Source: Comamonas piscis
Lineage (GTDB): Bacteria; Pseudomonadota; Gammaproteobacteria; Burkholderiales; Burkholderiaceae_C
Direction of reading: 5' to 3'
DNA: 64,000 nt
Assembly: GCF_014109725.1 (NCBI RefSeq)
Contig: NZ_CP058554.1
Coordinates: forward strand, 992,001-1,056,000
A program made the position numbers and the translations under genes. The notes under the pieces were generated by a model that worked only from the letters and a program-made list of their open reading frames with translations, ran no database searches and had not been told where the DNA came from. Positions 52,592-62,156 of the stretch are shown here, piece after piece. Position 1 is the first letter of the stretch. Every line of letters begins with the position of its first letter.

Positions 52592-53443
52592 TCAGGCGTA
52601 GCTGTAGACGCCCTTGCCGGTCTTGCGGCCCAACTGGCCGGCGGCGACCATTTCCTTGAGCAGCGGGCAGGGGCGGTATTTGCTGTCGCCAAAGTCTTTC
52701 AGGTAGACCTCCATCACGGCCAGGCAGACATCCAGGCCAATCATGTCGGCGAGGGCCAGCGGGCCAATCGGGTGGCTGCAGCCCAGCTTCATGCCGTCAT
52801 CGATGTCTTGGGCCGACGCAATGCCTTCGGCCAGCACATAGAAGGCCTCGTTGATCATCGGCACCAGAATGCGGTTGACCACAAAGCCGGGCGAGTTCTT
52901 CACGCTGATGGGCGACTTGCCCAGGCTCTCGGCCAGCGCCTTGACGGCGTCGTGCGTGGCATCGCTGGTTTGCAGGCCACGGATCACTTCCACCAGGGCC
53001 ATCAGCGGCACGGGGTTGAAGAAGTGCATGCCGATGAACTTGTCCGGGCGCTTGGTGGCCGCTGCCAGTTGGGTGATCGAGATCGACGAGGTGTTCGATG
53101 CCAGCATCACCGAAGGGTCGAGCAGCGCATCGACCTGCTGCAGGATCTTGAGCTTGAGCTCGTAGTTCTCGGTGGCTGCCTCGATCACCAGCTGGGCCTT
53201 TTGCAGGTCTTCATAGCGGGTGCTGCCCTGGATGCGGCCCAGTGCGGCAGCCTTGTCGCCTTCGCTGATCTTTTCCTTCTTGATCAGGCGGCCCAGGCTG
53301 CTGCCCACCGTCGCCAAGCCCTTTTGCACGGCGGCTTCCGAAATGTCCACCATCACCACATTCAGCCCCGCCACTGCGCAGGTCTGCGCAATGCCGTTGC
53401 CCATGGTGCCTGCACCAATTACGCCTACGGTCTGGATCGTCAT
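52592..53443 (-). CDS. 3-hydroxybutyryl-CoA dehydrogenase
   Basis: 283 residues, the usual length of PaaH/Hbd. NAD-binding GAGTMGNGIA near residue 10, then SNTSSISI, the active-site region MHFFNPVPLMALVEVI and SPGFVVNRIL. It oxidises 3-hydroxyacyl-CoA in fatty acid, butanoate/PHB or phenylacetate metabolism. AAGGAAG precedes the ATG at 53443; a longer upstream open frame is not conserved-looking. Confidence 0.92.
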   Translation of the reverse strand: MTIQTVGVIGAGTMGNGIAQTCAVAGLNVVMVDISEAAVQKGLATVGSSLGRLIKKEKISEGDKAAALGRIQGSTRYEDLQKAQLVIEAATENYELKLKILQQVDALLDPSVMLASNTSSISITQLAAATKRPDKFIGMHFFNPVPLMALVEVIRGLQTSDATHDAVKALAESLGKSPISVKNSPGFVVNRILVPMINEAFYVLAEGIASAQDIDDGMKLGCSHPIGPLALADMIGLDVCLAVMEVYLKDFGDSKYRPCPLLKEMVAAGQLGRKTGKGVYSYA

Positions 53444-53643
53444 CTGTCTTCCTTGGGTCCTGTTGCTGGGAGAGGGGCTGGCCTGCATCCGCCCTGCAGT
53501 GCCTATCGGCAAGCCCGGTGGCAAGATCATAGCGGTTGGTATTGCAGTGCGGCACAAACTGGGCGACAGAGCGCGGGGATAGGCGGGGGTTCTAAAATGC
53601 CCCCCATCGCTGCGCCGCAGCCCCTTTGTAGACACGACCTGAT

Positions 53644-54873
53644 ATGACCACCTTCGGCACTCCGCTCACCAAGAACGCAACCAAAGTCATGCTGCTGGGC
53701 AGCGGCGAGCTGGGCAAGGAGGTGCTGATTGCCTTGCAGCGCCTGGGCGTGGAGACGGTGGCGGTGGACCGCTATGACAACGCGCCCGGCCACCAGGTGG
53801 CGCACCATGCCCGCACCATCACGATGAGCGACCCGGCTCAGTTGGCCGCCCTCATCGAAGCAGAAAAGCCCGACATGGTGGTGCCCGAGATCGAGGCCAT
53901 TGCGACGCCCGCGCTGCAGGCGCTGGAGGCCGCAGGCACCGTGCGCGTGGTGCCCACTGCCCGCGCCACCCGTTTGACGATGGACCGCGAAGGCATCCGC
54001 CGCCTGGCCGCCGAGACCCTGGGCCTGCCCACCAGCCCCTACCAGTTCTGCGACAGCCTGGCCGAGCTGCAGGCCGCCATCGATGGCGGCATTGGCTACC
54101 CCTGCGTGGTCAAGCCGGTGATGAGCAGCTCCGGCAAGGGCCAGAGCAAGATCGATGGCCCGGCCGATGTGGAAAAGGCCTGGAACTACGCGATGGAAGG
54201 CGGCCGGGTGCAGGGCGGCCGCATCATCGTCGAAGGCTTTATCGACTTTGACTACGAAATCACCCTGCTGACCGTGCGCGCCAAGAATGCTGCCGGCCAG
54301 ATCGAAACCCATTTCTGCGAGCCCATCGGCCATGTGCAGGTGCAGGGCGATTATGTGGAAAGCTGGCAACCGGCCCGCATGGCGCCTGCCGCGCTGACCT
54401 TGTCGCAAGATATTGCCCGCGCCATCACCAGCGACCTGGGCACCGGTCTGAATGGCGAGCCCGCCGGCCTGGGCCTGTTTGGCGTGGAGCTGTTCGTCAA
54501 GGGCGACCAGGTCTGGTTCAGCGAAGTGAGCCCCCGCCCGCATGACACCGGCATGGTCACCATGATCACCCAGTGGCAAAACGAGTTCGAGCTGCATGCC
54601 CGCGCCATCCTGGGCCTGCCGGTGGACACCAGCCTCAAGACCGCCGGCGCCAGCGCCGTGATCTACGGCGGTGTGGATGCCCAGGGCATTGTGTTTGACG
54701 GCGTCGATGCCGCCCTGCAGATCCCCGGCACCGAAGTCCGCCTGTTTGGCAAGCCCGAGAGCTTTAGCCGCCGCCGCATGGGCGTGGCACTGGCCCGTGC
54801 TGCCGATACAGATGCCGCACGTGACAACGCCAAAAAGGCGGCGGCGCTGGTCAAGCCCCGCGTGGCGGAGTAA
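53644..54873 (+). CDS. purT: Formate-dependent phosphoribosylglycinamide formyltransferase PurT
   Basis: 409 residues, ATP-grasp family. GSGELGKEVLIALQRLG near residue 16, KPVMSSSGKGQSKI in the ATP-grasp domain, EGFIDFDYEITLLTVR, and the metal/phosphate motif WFSEVSPRPHDTGMVT are as in E. coli PurT. It uses formate and ATP to formylate GAR in purine synthesis. Divergent from the dehydrogenase gene. Formate is also the product of FmdA in this window. Confidence 0.95.
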   Translation: MTTFGTPLTKNATKVMLLGSGELGKEVLIALQRLGVETVAVDRYDNAPGHQVAHHARTITMSDPAQLAALIEAEKPDMVVPEIEAIATPALQALEAAGTVRVVPTARATRLTMDREGIRRLAAETLGLPTSPYQFCDSLAELQAAIDGGIGYPCVVKPVMSSSGKGQSKIDGPADVEKAWNYAMEGGRVQGGRIIVEGFIDFDYEITLLTVRAKNAAGQIETHFCEPIGHVQVQGDYVESWQPARMAPAALTLSQDIARAITSDLGTGLNGEPAGLGLFGVELFVKGDQVWFSEVSPRPHDTGMVTMITQWQNEFELHARAILGLPVDTSLKTAGASAVIYGGVDAQGIVFDGVDAALQIPGTEVRLFGKPESFSRRRMGVALARAADTDAARDNAKKAAALVKPRVAE

Positions 54874-54917
54874 ACGGCTGCTGACTGTCGCTCAGCACCT
54901 CGTTAGAGTTTTTCGAT

Positions 54918-54959
54918 AAAAAAGCTGCTGGATGCTCTTGCGGGCGCCCAGCAGCTTTT
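54918..54959. terminator. Bidirectional terminator between purT and the esterase gene
   Basis: An 11-bp perfect stem (54921-54931 with 54948-54958) with A and T runs outside the arms. It serves purT (+) and the convergent tannase-family gene (-). Confidence 0.85.
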
Positions 54960-54987
54960 GCTTTGAGGTGGCTTGGTTCAGTTGCCT

Positions 54988-56694
54988 TTAGTTGGACTCG
55001 CAGCTATAGCTGTCCGCCACATTTACATCACCACTGCCCTTGTAGCGCGGCCAGGTCGGGTACTCGCACAGCGGCCGGGTGCGGCCGGGCACGCCAGCGG
55101 TGTCGCTGACCACCTGGGCGCCTGGCGCGGTGCCAGCAGTCACCCACTGGTCCAGTGCCTTGAGCGAATCCCAGTTGGCGTTAAAGGCGGTGCTGGCCGC
55201 ATGGCCGTAACCGGGTACTTCGTAGTAACGGGCAAAGCTCTTGACGGCAGAGGCGCCCATGGTCTGCTCCAGGCGCTGCCAGTACTGCTCGGTGGCGCGG
55301 GTGCTGACGAGCACATCGGCGGTGCCATGGGCCATCAGCAGCTTGCCGCCGCGCTTGTTGAAGGCGGACAGGTCGGTGCTGTTGATGTCCTGCAGCTTGG
55401 TGAGCTGGTTGATGCGGTCGGTCCAGGGGCCGGGGTTTTGCGGGTCGAGCGACAGCGCATCAAAGTTGGCATCGCGGGTCACAAAATAGCGCACCCACTG
55501 GTCCCAGAACACCGCCCAGTACGGGGCGGTGAGCGGCGCGGGGCTGGCCGGGGCGGTGGTGTTCATCGCCAGCAGGTTGACGGTGGGCTGCAGCGGGCTG
55601 CTGCCTTCCTCACCCAGTTCCGAGCCCCAGACATTGAAGCCCGGGTACTGCGTCTCGCCACTGCCCAGCGGTGCGCTGAAACGGATCTCGCTGTTGTAGG
55701 TCTTGAGCGCGCTGATCATCGCATCGGACAGGCAGCCCTCCTGGCTGGCGCCAGCGGCGCAGCGCAGCGGCTGGCCATTGAGCGTAGCGGTGGCCGGGTC
55801 AAACTGGCTGTTGCAGGCGGCCACATTGCTGACCACACCGTCCTGTACGCCATCAAGCGCATCGCACTTCTCCAGCGCCGCCTGGCGCAGCAGCTTGCGC
55901 TGGCCCAGGCTGGGGTAGGCGCCAGGCTGGGCAAAGGCGCGGCTGATGCGGCCAAACTGCAGATCCAGGCTGGCCGCGTTCCAGGCGGGGTACCAGGCCA
56001 CCACGCCATCCCATTCGGACGGCCATTTCTGGGCCACAGCCAGCGCCTCGCGCCCGCCGGTAGAGCCGCCCATGAAGTAGCGCTTGTCCGGCTTTCTGCC
56101 GTAGAAGCGGGTCACCAGCACATCGGCCACATCGCTGACCTTTTTCAGCGCAGCGCCGGAGAAGTTGGCAACGGCTTCGTCATTCGTGCCAAAGCTGCCA
56201 TCGCGGCTGCCGGCTGCACCGGCCTGGTGGCCGGAATCGCTGCCAAACACCGCATAGCCCTGGTTGAGCAGCGGGTAAGCGCCCTGGCTGGCAGGGGCGG
56301 CCGGGTAGGTGTAGAGGCTGGGCATCACGCCGTTGTAGCCGCCACCGCCCACCATCACCACCTTGCCATTCCACTCCTTGGGCAGCAGCAGGCCCATCTT
56401 GATGGCGGGGGCGCCGGGGTCGACCGGGGCGATCGAGATATTGGCCCGTACCGAGGCGGGGGGCTGCGCGCCGGTGGCGACGCTTGGCGTTTCGGTCGAG
56501 GTGACCGTGGCACCGCTGGTGGGCAGTCCTATCTGGCTGGCCGCTACCTGCTGCTTGGCCAGCGCCAGGCTGGCCTCGTCAAAGTTAAAGCTGTGGGAGC
56601 CGCCGCTGCCGCAAGCGGCCAACGCGAGGGCCGCGCTGGCGACCGCCGTCAGAGGGATAAAGCGCCTAAGTGGAGGGAGGATGGTTGTGGTCAC
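54988..56694 (-). CDS. Tannase/feruloyl-esterase family alpha/beta hydrolase (lipoprotein)
   Basis: 568 residues. Lipobox LALAACG near residue 27 implies lipid anchoring. The nucleophile elbow is GGSTGGREAL (about residue 215), the acid Asp is in HGTADVLV and the His in VPGYGHAAS near the C-terminus. Several Cys pairs (EKCDALDG, AACNSQ, LRCAAG, EGCLSD) include the family disulphides near the calcium-binding DALDGVQDG. It would cleave phenolic esters outside the cytoplasm. Confidence 0.88.
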   Translation of the reverse strand: MTTTILPPLRRFIPLTAVASAALALAACGSGGSHSFNFDEASLALAKQQVAASQIGLPTSGATVTSTETPSVATGAQPPASVRANISIAPVDPGAPAIKMGLLLPKEWNGKVVMVGGGGYNGVMPSLYTYPAAPASQGAYPLLNQGYAVFGSDSGHQAGAAGSRDGSFGTNDEAVANFSGAALKKVSDVADVLVTRFYGRKPDKRYFMGGSTGGREALAVAQKWPSEWDGVVAWYPAWNAASLDLQFGRISRAFAQPGAYPSLGQRKLLRQAALEKCDALDGVQDGVVSNVAACNSQFDPATATLNGQPLRCAAGASQEGCLSDAMISALKTYNSEIRFSAPLGSGETQYPGFNVWGSELGEEGSSPLQPTVNLLAMNTTAPASPAPLTAPYWAVFWDQWVRYFVTRDANFDALSLDPQNPGPWTDRINQLTKLQDINSTDLSAFNKRGGKLLMAHGTADVLVSTRATEQYWQRLEQTMGASAVKSFARYYEVPGYGHAASTAFNANWDSLKALDQWVTAGTAPGAQVVSDTAGVPGRTRPLCEYPTWPRYKGSGDVNVADSYSCESN

Positions 56695-56881
56695 TGTGTC
56701 TCCTGGTTGTTATGGTGCGGGCGCGCAAAGGCTTCTTCACGGCCCGCCGACCATTGTGGAAGTGAGGCGCACAGTTATCCACAGGGTTTGCAGTTAGGTA
56801 GTTCCCCATAAGTAAAAAAGCCAGCACGCTGGTGCTGGCATTGGAGTAGAGGGCTGCGCAAAGCGCCGCTGGGCGCGCAAC

Positions 56882-58366
56882 TTACTGGAAAGCCACCTCG
56901 GCAAAGCTGCGCAGCTTGCGGCTGTGCAGCCGGTCCACACCGCCTTCGCGCAGGATGTTGACCGCCCGCATGCCGATGCGCAGATGCTGGTCCACCCGCT
57001 CGCGGTAGAAGTGGTTGGCCATGCCAGGCAGCTTGATCTCGCCGTGCAGGGGCTTGTCGCTCACGCACAGCAAGGTGCCGTAGGGCACGCGGAAGCGGAA
57101 GCCATTGGCGGCAATGGTGGCGCTTTCCATGTCCAGCGCCACGGCCCGGCTTTGGCTAAAGCGGCGCTGGGGCGTGTTGTCCGGCAGCAGTTCCCAGTTG
57201 CGGTTGTCGGTGCTGGCCACAGTGCCGGTGCGCATAAAGCGCTTGAGGTCGTCCTCAGGCACCTGGGTGACATCGGCCACCGCCTGCTGCAGGGCAACCT
57301 GGATCTCGGCCAGCGCGGGGATGGGTACCCACAGCGGCAGCTCTTCGTCCAGCACATGGTCCTCGCGCACATAGGCATGGGCCAGCACATAGTCGCCCAG
57401 TTGCTGGCTGTTGCGCAGGCCGGCGCAGTGGCCCAGCATCATCCAGGCATGGGGGCGCAGCACGGCAATGTGGTCGGTGATGGTCTTGGCATTGGCCGGG
57501 CCCACGCCGATATTGACCATGGTGGTGCCCGACTGGTCGGGACGCACCAGGTGGTAGGCGGGCATTTGCGGCAGGCGCGGCGGCGGGTTGCCCAGCGCGT
57601 CCACGGCCTCAGGCGGCAGGCCCTGGCGGCGGGTCACCACATTGCCCGGCTCGATAAAGGCGATGTACTCGCTGTCCGGGTTGGCCATTTCGGCGCGCCC
57701 CAGGCGGATGAACTCGTCGATATAGAACTGGTAGTTGGTGAACAGCACAAAGTTCTGGAACCACTCGGGCAGGGTGCCGGTGTAGTGGCGCAGGCGCTGA
57801 AGCGAGTAATCCATGCGCGGCGCGGTGAACAGCGACAGCGGCTGCGCCTCGCCCGGCTTGGGCTCCCAGGTGCCGTTGGCGATGCCGTCGTCCATCGTGT
57901 GCAGGTCCGGCAGGTCAAACACATCGCGCATCAGCATGCGGCGCTCGGCGCTCAGCTGGCCTTCGATATGGTCGTTGTCGGCAAATGAGAAATGGATCGG
58001 AATGGGCTGGTTGCTGGTGCCTACTTCCAGTTCCACGCTGTGGTTCTCGATCAGCAGGCGGAACTGCTCGGCGTAGTAGCCGGCAAACAGATCGGGCCGG
58101 GTGAGCGTAGTTTCGTAGTGGCCGGGGCCTTCAACAAAACCGTAGGCCAGCTTGCTGTCGGCCCGGGCCACCGTGCGGGTATGCAGGCGTACAAAGGGGT
58201 AGCAGGCACGATAGGGGGCAGATGGGGTCTCACCCGCCACAAAGCGCTGCATGGCCTGGCGCAGAAAACCGATCTGCTCGGCATAAATGGCCTGCACCTG
58301 CGCCAGCGCGGATTGAGCCGTGCGGTGGCTGGTCGGTGCGGTAAAGGCAGGTTTGGTATAGGTCAT
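56882..58366 (-). CDS. amn: AMP nucleosidase
   Basis: 494 residues from the ATG at 58366. Amn-type N-terminal domain (SYAYGFVEGPGHYETTLTRP-like segment from about 70) and C-terminal nucleoside-phosphorylase-like domain with MMLGHCAGLRNSQQLGDYVLA, VALDMESATIAANGFR and the end segment GMANHFYRERVDQHLRIGM. It hydrolyses AMP to adenine and ribose 5-phosphate, adjusting the purine pool. Divergent from dbpA. No good Shine-Dalgarno; start chosen from the length and gene context. Confidence 0.92.
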   Translation of the reverse strand: MTYTKPAFTAPTSHRTAQSALAQVQAIYAEQIGFLRQAMQRFVAGETPSAPYRACYPFVRLHTRTVARADSKLAYGFVEGPGHYETTLTRPDLFAGYYAEQFRLLIENHSVELEVGTSNQPIPIHFSFADNDHIEGQLSAERRMLMRDVFDLPDLHTMDDGIANGTWEPKPGEAQPLSLFTAPRMDYSLQRLRHYTGTLPEWFQNFVLFTNYQFYIDEFIRLGRAEMANPDSEYIAFIEPGNVVTRRQGLPPEAVDALGNPPPRLPQMPAYHLVRPDQSGTTMVNIGVGPANAKTITDHIAVLRPHAWMMLGHCAGLRNSQQLGDYVLAHAYVREDHVLDEELPLWVPIPALAEIQVALQQAVADVTQVPEDDLKRFMRTGTVASTDNRNWELLPDNTPQRRFSQSRAVALDMESATIAANGFRFRVPYGTLLCVSDKPLHGEIKLPGMANHFYRERVDQHLRIGMRAVNILREGGVDRLHSRKLRSFAEVAFQ

Positions 58367-58500
58367 GCACCATTGTGCATCTGCTTTGGGGGCCGCGGCA
58401 TGACAAATGGCGCGCCTGCAACGGGGCAGAAGCGGACGGGTTTCAGGGGCTCCCGCTGGGCAGAGAGCGGCTGTATTGCCGGGCGCGGGATAATTGCGCC

Positions 58501-59910
58501 ATGAACGCAACCAATACCACCGCCAACGCAGCGGACGCCACCTCTTTCAGCCAACTGCCACTGGGCCAGACCATGCAGGACAATCTGCAGCAGCTGGGCT
58601 ATACGCAGATGACGGCGATCCAGGCGGCCAGCCTGCCTTTTGCGCTGCAAGGCAAGGATGTCATCGCCCAGGCCAGCACCGGCAGCGGCAAGACGGCCGC
58701 CTTTGGCCTGGCCCTGCTCGCCCGCCTGAACCCACGCTGGTTTGCCGTGCAATCGCTGGTGCTTTGCCCCACCCGCGAGCTGGCCGACCAGGTCGCCACC
58801 GAAATCCGCCGCCTGGCGCGTGCCGAAGAGAACATCAAGGTCGTCACCGTCTACGGTGGTGTGCCCTCGCGCAACCAGATCGCCAGCCTGGAAAACGGTG
58901 CCCACATCATCGTTGGCACCCCCGGCCGGGTGATGGACCTGATGGAGCGCGGCGCGATTGACCTGGCCGCCCTCAACACCCTCGTGCTGGACGAGGCCGA
59001 CCGCATGCTGGACATGGGCTTTTATGGCGATATCGTCACCGTGGCCAGCCAGTGCACGACCGAGCGCCAGACCCTGCTGTTCTCTGCGACCTACCCCGAG
59101 GGCATTGCCCAACTGGCCGAGCGCTTTATGCGCGATCCGCAGACGGTGAAGGTTGCCTCGCAGCACAGCGCGCACAAGATTGAGCAGCGCTGGTACGAGG
59201 TCAAGGAATCCGAGCGCCTGCATGCCGTATCGCAGCTGCTGGCGCATTTCCGGCCCGAATCGTCCATCGCCTTTTGCAATACCAAGCAGCAATGCCGCGA
59301 CTTGGTCGAAGTGCTGCAGGCCCAGGGCGTGAGCGCTTTGGCTTTGTTTGGCGAGCTGGAGCAGCGCGAGCGCGACGAGGTGCTGGTGCAGTTTGCCAAC
59401 CGCAGCTGCAGCGTGCTGGTGGCCACCGATGTGGCAGCGCGCGGGCTGGACATTGCCAACCTGGCCGCTGTCATCAATGTGGACACCACGCCCGATGCGG
59501 AAGTGCATATCCACCGCATTGGCCGCACGGGCCGGGGCGATGCCGAAGGCCTGGCGCTGAGCCTGGCCAGCATGGACGAGATGGGCTCGGTCGGCAAGAT
59601 CGAGGTGCTGCAAGGCCGTGAATCGCAGTGGCACCCGCTGAGCGAGCTGACCCCCGCATCCAACCAGCCCATGGTGCCGGCGATGCGCACCATCCAGATC
59701 ATCGGCGGGCGCAAGGAAAAGATCCGTGCTGGCGATGTGCTGGGCGCGATGACCCGCGACTTTGGCTACACCAAGGAGCAGATCGGCAAGATCAATGTGA
59801 ACGACTTCTCGACCTATGTCGCCGTCACACGCGATATCGCCCACCAGGCGGTGGACCGGCTCAACAGCGGACGGGTCAAGGGCAAGACCGTGAAGGCGCG
59901 CCTGCTGTAA
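58501..59910 (+). CDS. dbpA: ATP-dependent RNA helicase DbpA
   Basis: 469 residues, DEAD-box family. Motif I ASTGSGKT 58-65, motif II DEAD 165-168, motif III SAT 196-198, motif VI HRIGRTGRG. The C-terminal RNA-binding domain begins near MRTIQIIGGRKEKIRAGDVLGAM, the DbpA domain that recognises hairpin 92 of 23S rRNA. Acts in 50S ribosome assembly. The ATG at 58501 was chosen because the DEAD core begins about 20 residues later and earlier codons belong to the divergent promoter. Confidence 0.95.
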   Translation: MNATNTTANAADATSFSQLPLGQTMQDNLQQLGYTQMTAIQAASLPFALQGKDVIAQASTGSGKTAAFGLALLARLNPRWFAVQSLVLCPTRELADQVATEIRRLARAEENIKVVTVYGGVPSRNQIASLENGAHIIVGTPGRVMDLMERGAIDLAALNTLVLDEADRMLDMGFYGDIVTVASQCTTERQTLLFSATYPEGIAQLAERFMRDPQTVKVASQHSAHKIEQRWYEVKESERLHAVSQLLAHFRPESSIAFCNTKQQCRDLVEVLQAQGVSALALFGELEQRERDEVLVQFANRSCSVLVATDVAARGLDIANLAAVINVDTTPDAEVHIHRIGRTGRGDAEGLALSLASMDEMGSVGKIEVLQGRESQWHPLSELTPASNQPMVPAMRTIQIIGGRKEKIRAGDVLGAMTRDFGYTKEQIGKINVNDFSTYVAVTRDIAHQAVDRLNSGRVKGKTVKARLL

Positions 59911-59932
59911 GCGAGGCCCCACCCCGCACGCC

Positions 59933-60877
59933 ATGAAGCCCGCCTTATCCGTCGCCGCACACAGCCGCTGGACGACGCCTGAGAACCTGTTGCGCATCTC
60001 GGTGGTGGTGGCCATTGCCACCATTGCCTTGAAGACCAGCGCCTGGGCCGTCAGCGGCTCGGTGGGTTTGTTGTCCGATGCGCTGGAATCGCTGGTCAAC
60101 CTGGTGGGCGCCTTGTTTGCGCTGGGCATGGTCACCATTGCCAAGCGCCCGGCGGACGAGGGCCACCCCTATGGCCACACCAAGGCGGAGTACTTCTCGG
60201 CCGGCTTTGAGGGCCTGCTGATCTTTGGTGCGGCGATGGCCATTGTCTGGGCCTCGGTGGATCGCCTGCTTCACCCCCAGCCGCTGGAGCAGCTGGGCTG
60301 GGGCATTGTGCTGTCCATGCTCAGCACGGCGCTCAATGGTGGGCTGGCGTTTGTCATGCTGCGGGCGGCGCGGGTACACCACTCCATGGCGCTGGAGGGC
60401 GATGGCCGCCACCTGATGACCGATGTCTGGACGTCGGTCGGCGTGGTCGCTGGCTTGCTGCTGGCGATGCTGACCGGCTGGCATTGGCTGGATGCGGTGC
60501 TCGGCATTGCGGTGGCGCTGCATATCTTCAAAGAAGGTGGCAAGCTGGTCTGGCGCTCGTCCCAGGGGCTGATGGACGAGTCCATTGATGCGGAAACCCT
60601 TGCCAGCATCGAGACCTGCGTGCGCGCTTTTGAGGCCGAAACCGGCGGCGCTGTGCATTGCGACAAGCTCAGCACCCGCCGCGCCGGCGCGCTGCACTTT
60701 ATCGATATGCACCTGCACATGCCCGGCGACTGGACCCTCGCCCATGCCACCCAGCTGCGCATGCAGCTGGAAGCCGCGCTGCTGCAGACGCTGCCGCAGG
60801 CACGCATCAGCATGGAAGTGCTGCCTCTGGGCGTGCAAACCCAGACCGAGACCGTGCAGCAACAGCCTGCCGTCTAA
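59933..60877 (+). CDS. Cation diffusion facilitator (CDF) family metal transporter
   Basis: 314 residues with six hydrophobic segments. LLSDALESLVNLVG (TM2) and HLMTDVWTSVGVV (TM5, HxxxD) provide the metal site; HPYGHTKAEYFSAGFEG is the loop after TM2. The C-terminal cytoplasmic domain includes VHCDKLSTRRAG and HFIDMHLHMPGDWTL. FieF-like proton antiporter for zinc, iron or other divalent ions; specificity not clear. Starts 22 bases after dbpA. Confidence 0.9.
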   Translation: MKPALSVAAHSRWTTPENLLRISVVVAIATIALKTSAWAVSGSVGLLSDALESLVNLVGALFALGMVTIAKRPADEGHPYGHTKAEYFSAGFEGLLIFGAAMAIVWASVDRLLHPQPLEQLGWGIVLSMLSTALNGGLAFVMLRAARVHHSMALEGDGRHLMTDVWTSVGVVAGLLLAMLTGWHWLDAVLGIAVALHIFKEGGKLVWRSSQGLMDESIDAETLASIETCVRAFEAETGGAVHCDKLSTRRAGALHFIDMHLHMPGDWTLAHATQLRMQLEAALLQTLPQARISMEVLPLGVQTQTETVQQQPAV

Positions 60878-60936
60878 ATCTTGAACCCCGGGCTGCTGTG
60901 CCTGCGCCCGCAACCTCACCGAAAAAAGAGCCTCCC

Positions 60937-61401
60937 ATGATCAGCGTATTGCAACGGGTGCGCGAAGCGCGTGTCGAAGTAGATGGCCAGGTGATCGGCC
61001 AGATTGGCCATGGCCTGCTGGCCCTCGTCTGTGCCGAGCGCGGCGACAGCCAGGCGGAAGCCGACAAGTTTTTGGCCAAGATGCTCAAGCTGCGCATCTT
61101 CCAGGACGATGCCGGCAAGATGAACAAGAGCGTGGTCGATGTGGCCGGTGGCCTGCTGATCGTGAGCCAGTTCACGTTGGCGGCAGACACCAGCGGCGGC
61201 AACCGCCCCAGCTTTACCCAGGCCGCCCCTCCGGCCGATGGAGAGCGCCTGTACGACTATGTCGTGGCGCAGGCCCGTGCGTTGCACCCGGAGGTGGCGA
61301 CAGGTCGCTTTGGCGCGGACATGAAGGTCTACCTGATGAACGACGGGCCGGTGACGATCCCCCTGCGCATAGCGCCGGCGGCTGCGGCGGTAGGGGCCTG
61401 A
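60937..61401 (+). CDS. dtd: D-aminoacyl-tRNA deacylase Dtd
   Basis: 154 residues from the ATG at 60937. Both active-site motifs are present: SQFTLAADTSGGNRPSF and MNDGPVTIPL (the Gly-cisPro-type motif). It removes D-amino acids, and Gly, from tRNA. Upstream open codons come from read-through of the CDF frame region and are not conserved. A purine-rich stretch lies about 8-14 bases upstream of the ATG. Confidence 0.95.
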   Translation: MISVLQRVREARVEVDGQVIGQIGHGLLALVCAERGDSQAEADKFLAKMLKLRIFQDDAGKMNKSVVDVAGGLLIVSQFTLAADTSGGNRPSFTQAAPPADGERLYDYVVAQARALHPEVATGRFGADMKVYLMNDGPVTIPLRIAPAAAAVGA

Positions 61402-61484
61402 AGCCCATCTCAGAAAGGTGATGGTGCGGCGGGTCGTGGTGGGTAGACTCGGTCCCTTTGCAATCGAGAGGACGAGAGACACCG

Positions 61485-62066
61485 ATGACCGAGATGGAAA
61501 AAGCCGCTGCCGGCCTGCTGTATGACGCCAACCACGACCCCAGCGTGCTGCAACTGCGCGATGCCGCGAAGGAAAAGCTGTTTGCTTTCCAGCAAATAGG
61601 GGCGCACCAACGTGCCGAGCGCGAAGTGATCTTGCGCGGCCTGCTGGGCAAGCTGGGCCGCAATCCCGTGTTTGATGGCCCGTTTCTCTGCGACTACGGC
61701 TTCAATATCGAGATCGGCGACAACTTCTACACCAATGTGAACCTGGTCATCCTCGATGCCGCCAAGGTCCGCATCGGCAACAACGTCTTCATCGCGCCCA
61801 ACGTCGGCCTCTACACCTCTGGCCATCCGCTGGATGCCGAGCGGCGCAACCAGGGCCTGGAGTTTGCGCTACCCATCAGCATTGGTGACAACGTTTGGAT
61901 TGGTGCGGGTGTGCAGGTGCTGCCTGGCGTCAGCATCGGTGCGGGCAGCGTCGTTGCCGCCGGCGCCATCGTCACCAAGGATGTGCCAGCAGGCGTCGTC
62001 AGTGCAGGCAACCCGGCGCGCGTGCTGCGTGCCATTACGGACAAAGACCGCCTCGCGTACGCCTAA
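61485..62066 (+). CDS. Maltose/galactoside-type sugar O-acetyltransferase
   Basis: 193 residues from the ATG at 61485. N-terminal Maa-type segment (MTEMEKAAAGLLYDANHDP) and left-handed parallel beta helix of hexapeptide repeats, with FCDYGFNIEIGDNFYTNVNL, the active-site His in TSGHPLDAERRNQG and IGAGVQVLPGVSIG. Transfers acetyl from acetyl-CoA to a sugar. The stop is directly followed by a MITE-like repeat. Confidence 0.9.
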   Translation: MTEMEKAAAGLLYDANHDPSVLQLRDAAKEKLFAFQQIGAHQRAEREVILRGLLGKLGRNPVFDGPFLCDYGFNIEIGDNFYTNVNLVILDAAKVRIGNNVFIAPNVGLYTSGHPLDAERRNQGLEFALPISIGDNVWIGAGVQVLPGVSIGAGSVVAAGAIVTKDVPAGVVSAGNPARVLRAITDKDRLAYA

Positions 62067-62156
62067 GCATCCTCTGCAAAACTCCCTGCCGTGGTCTGAA
62101 CACGGGCTCGGGCGATCCCTGTCCATACGGCTTGGCGAGGGATGTGCAGAGGATCC
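62067..62156. mobile_element. MITE-like repeat, copy B (internally deleted)
   Basis: 90 bases with 12-bp terminal inverted repeats (62067-62078 and 62145-62156, one mismatch). The left 45 bases match copy A at nearly all positions and the right 30 bases match its other end; the central hairpins are missing. It begins one base after the acetyltransferase stop and could serve as its 3' hairpin. Confidence 0.7.
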
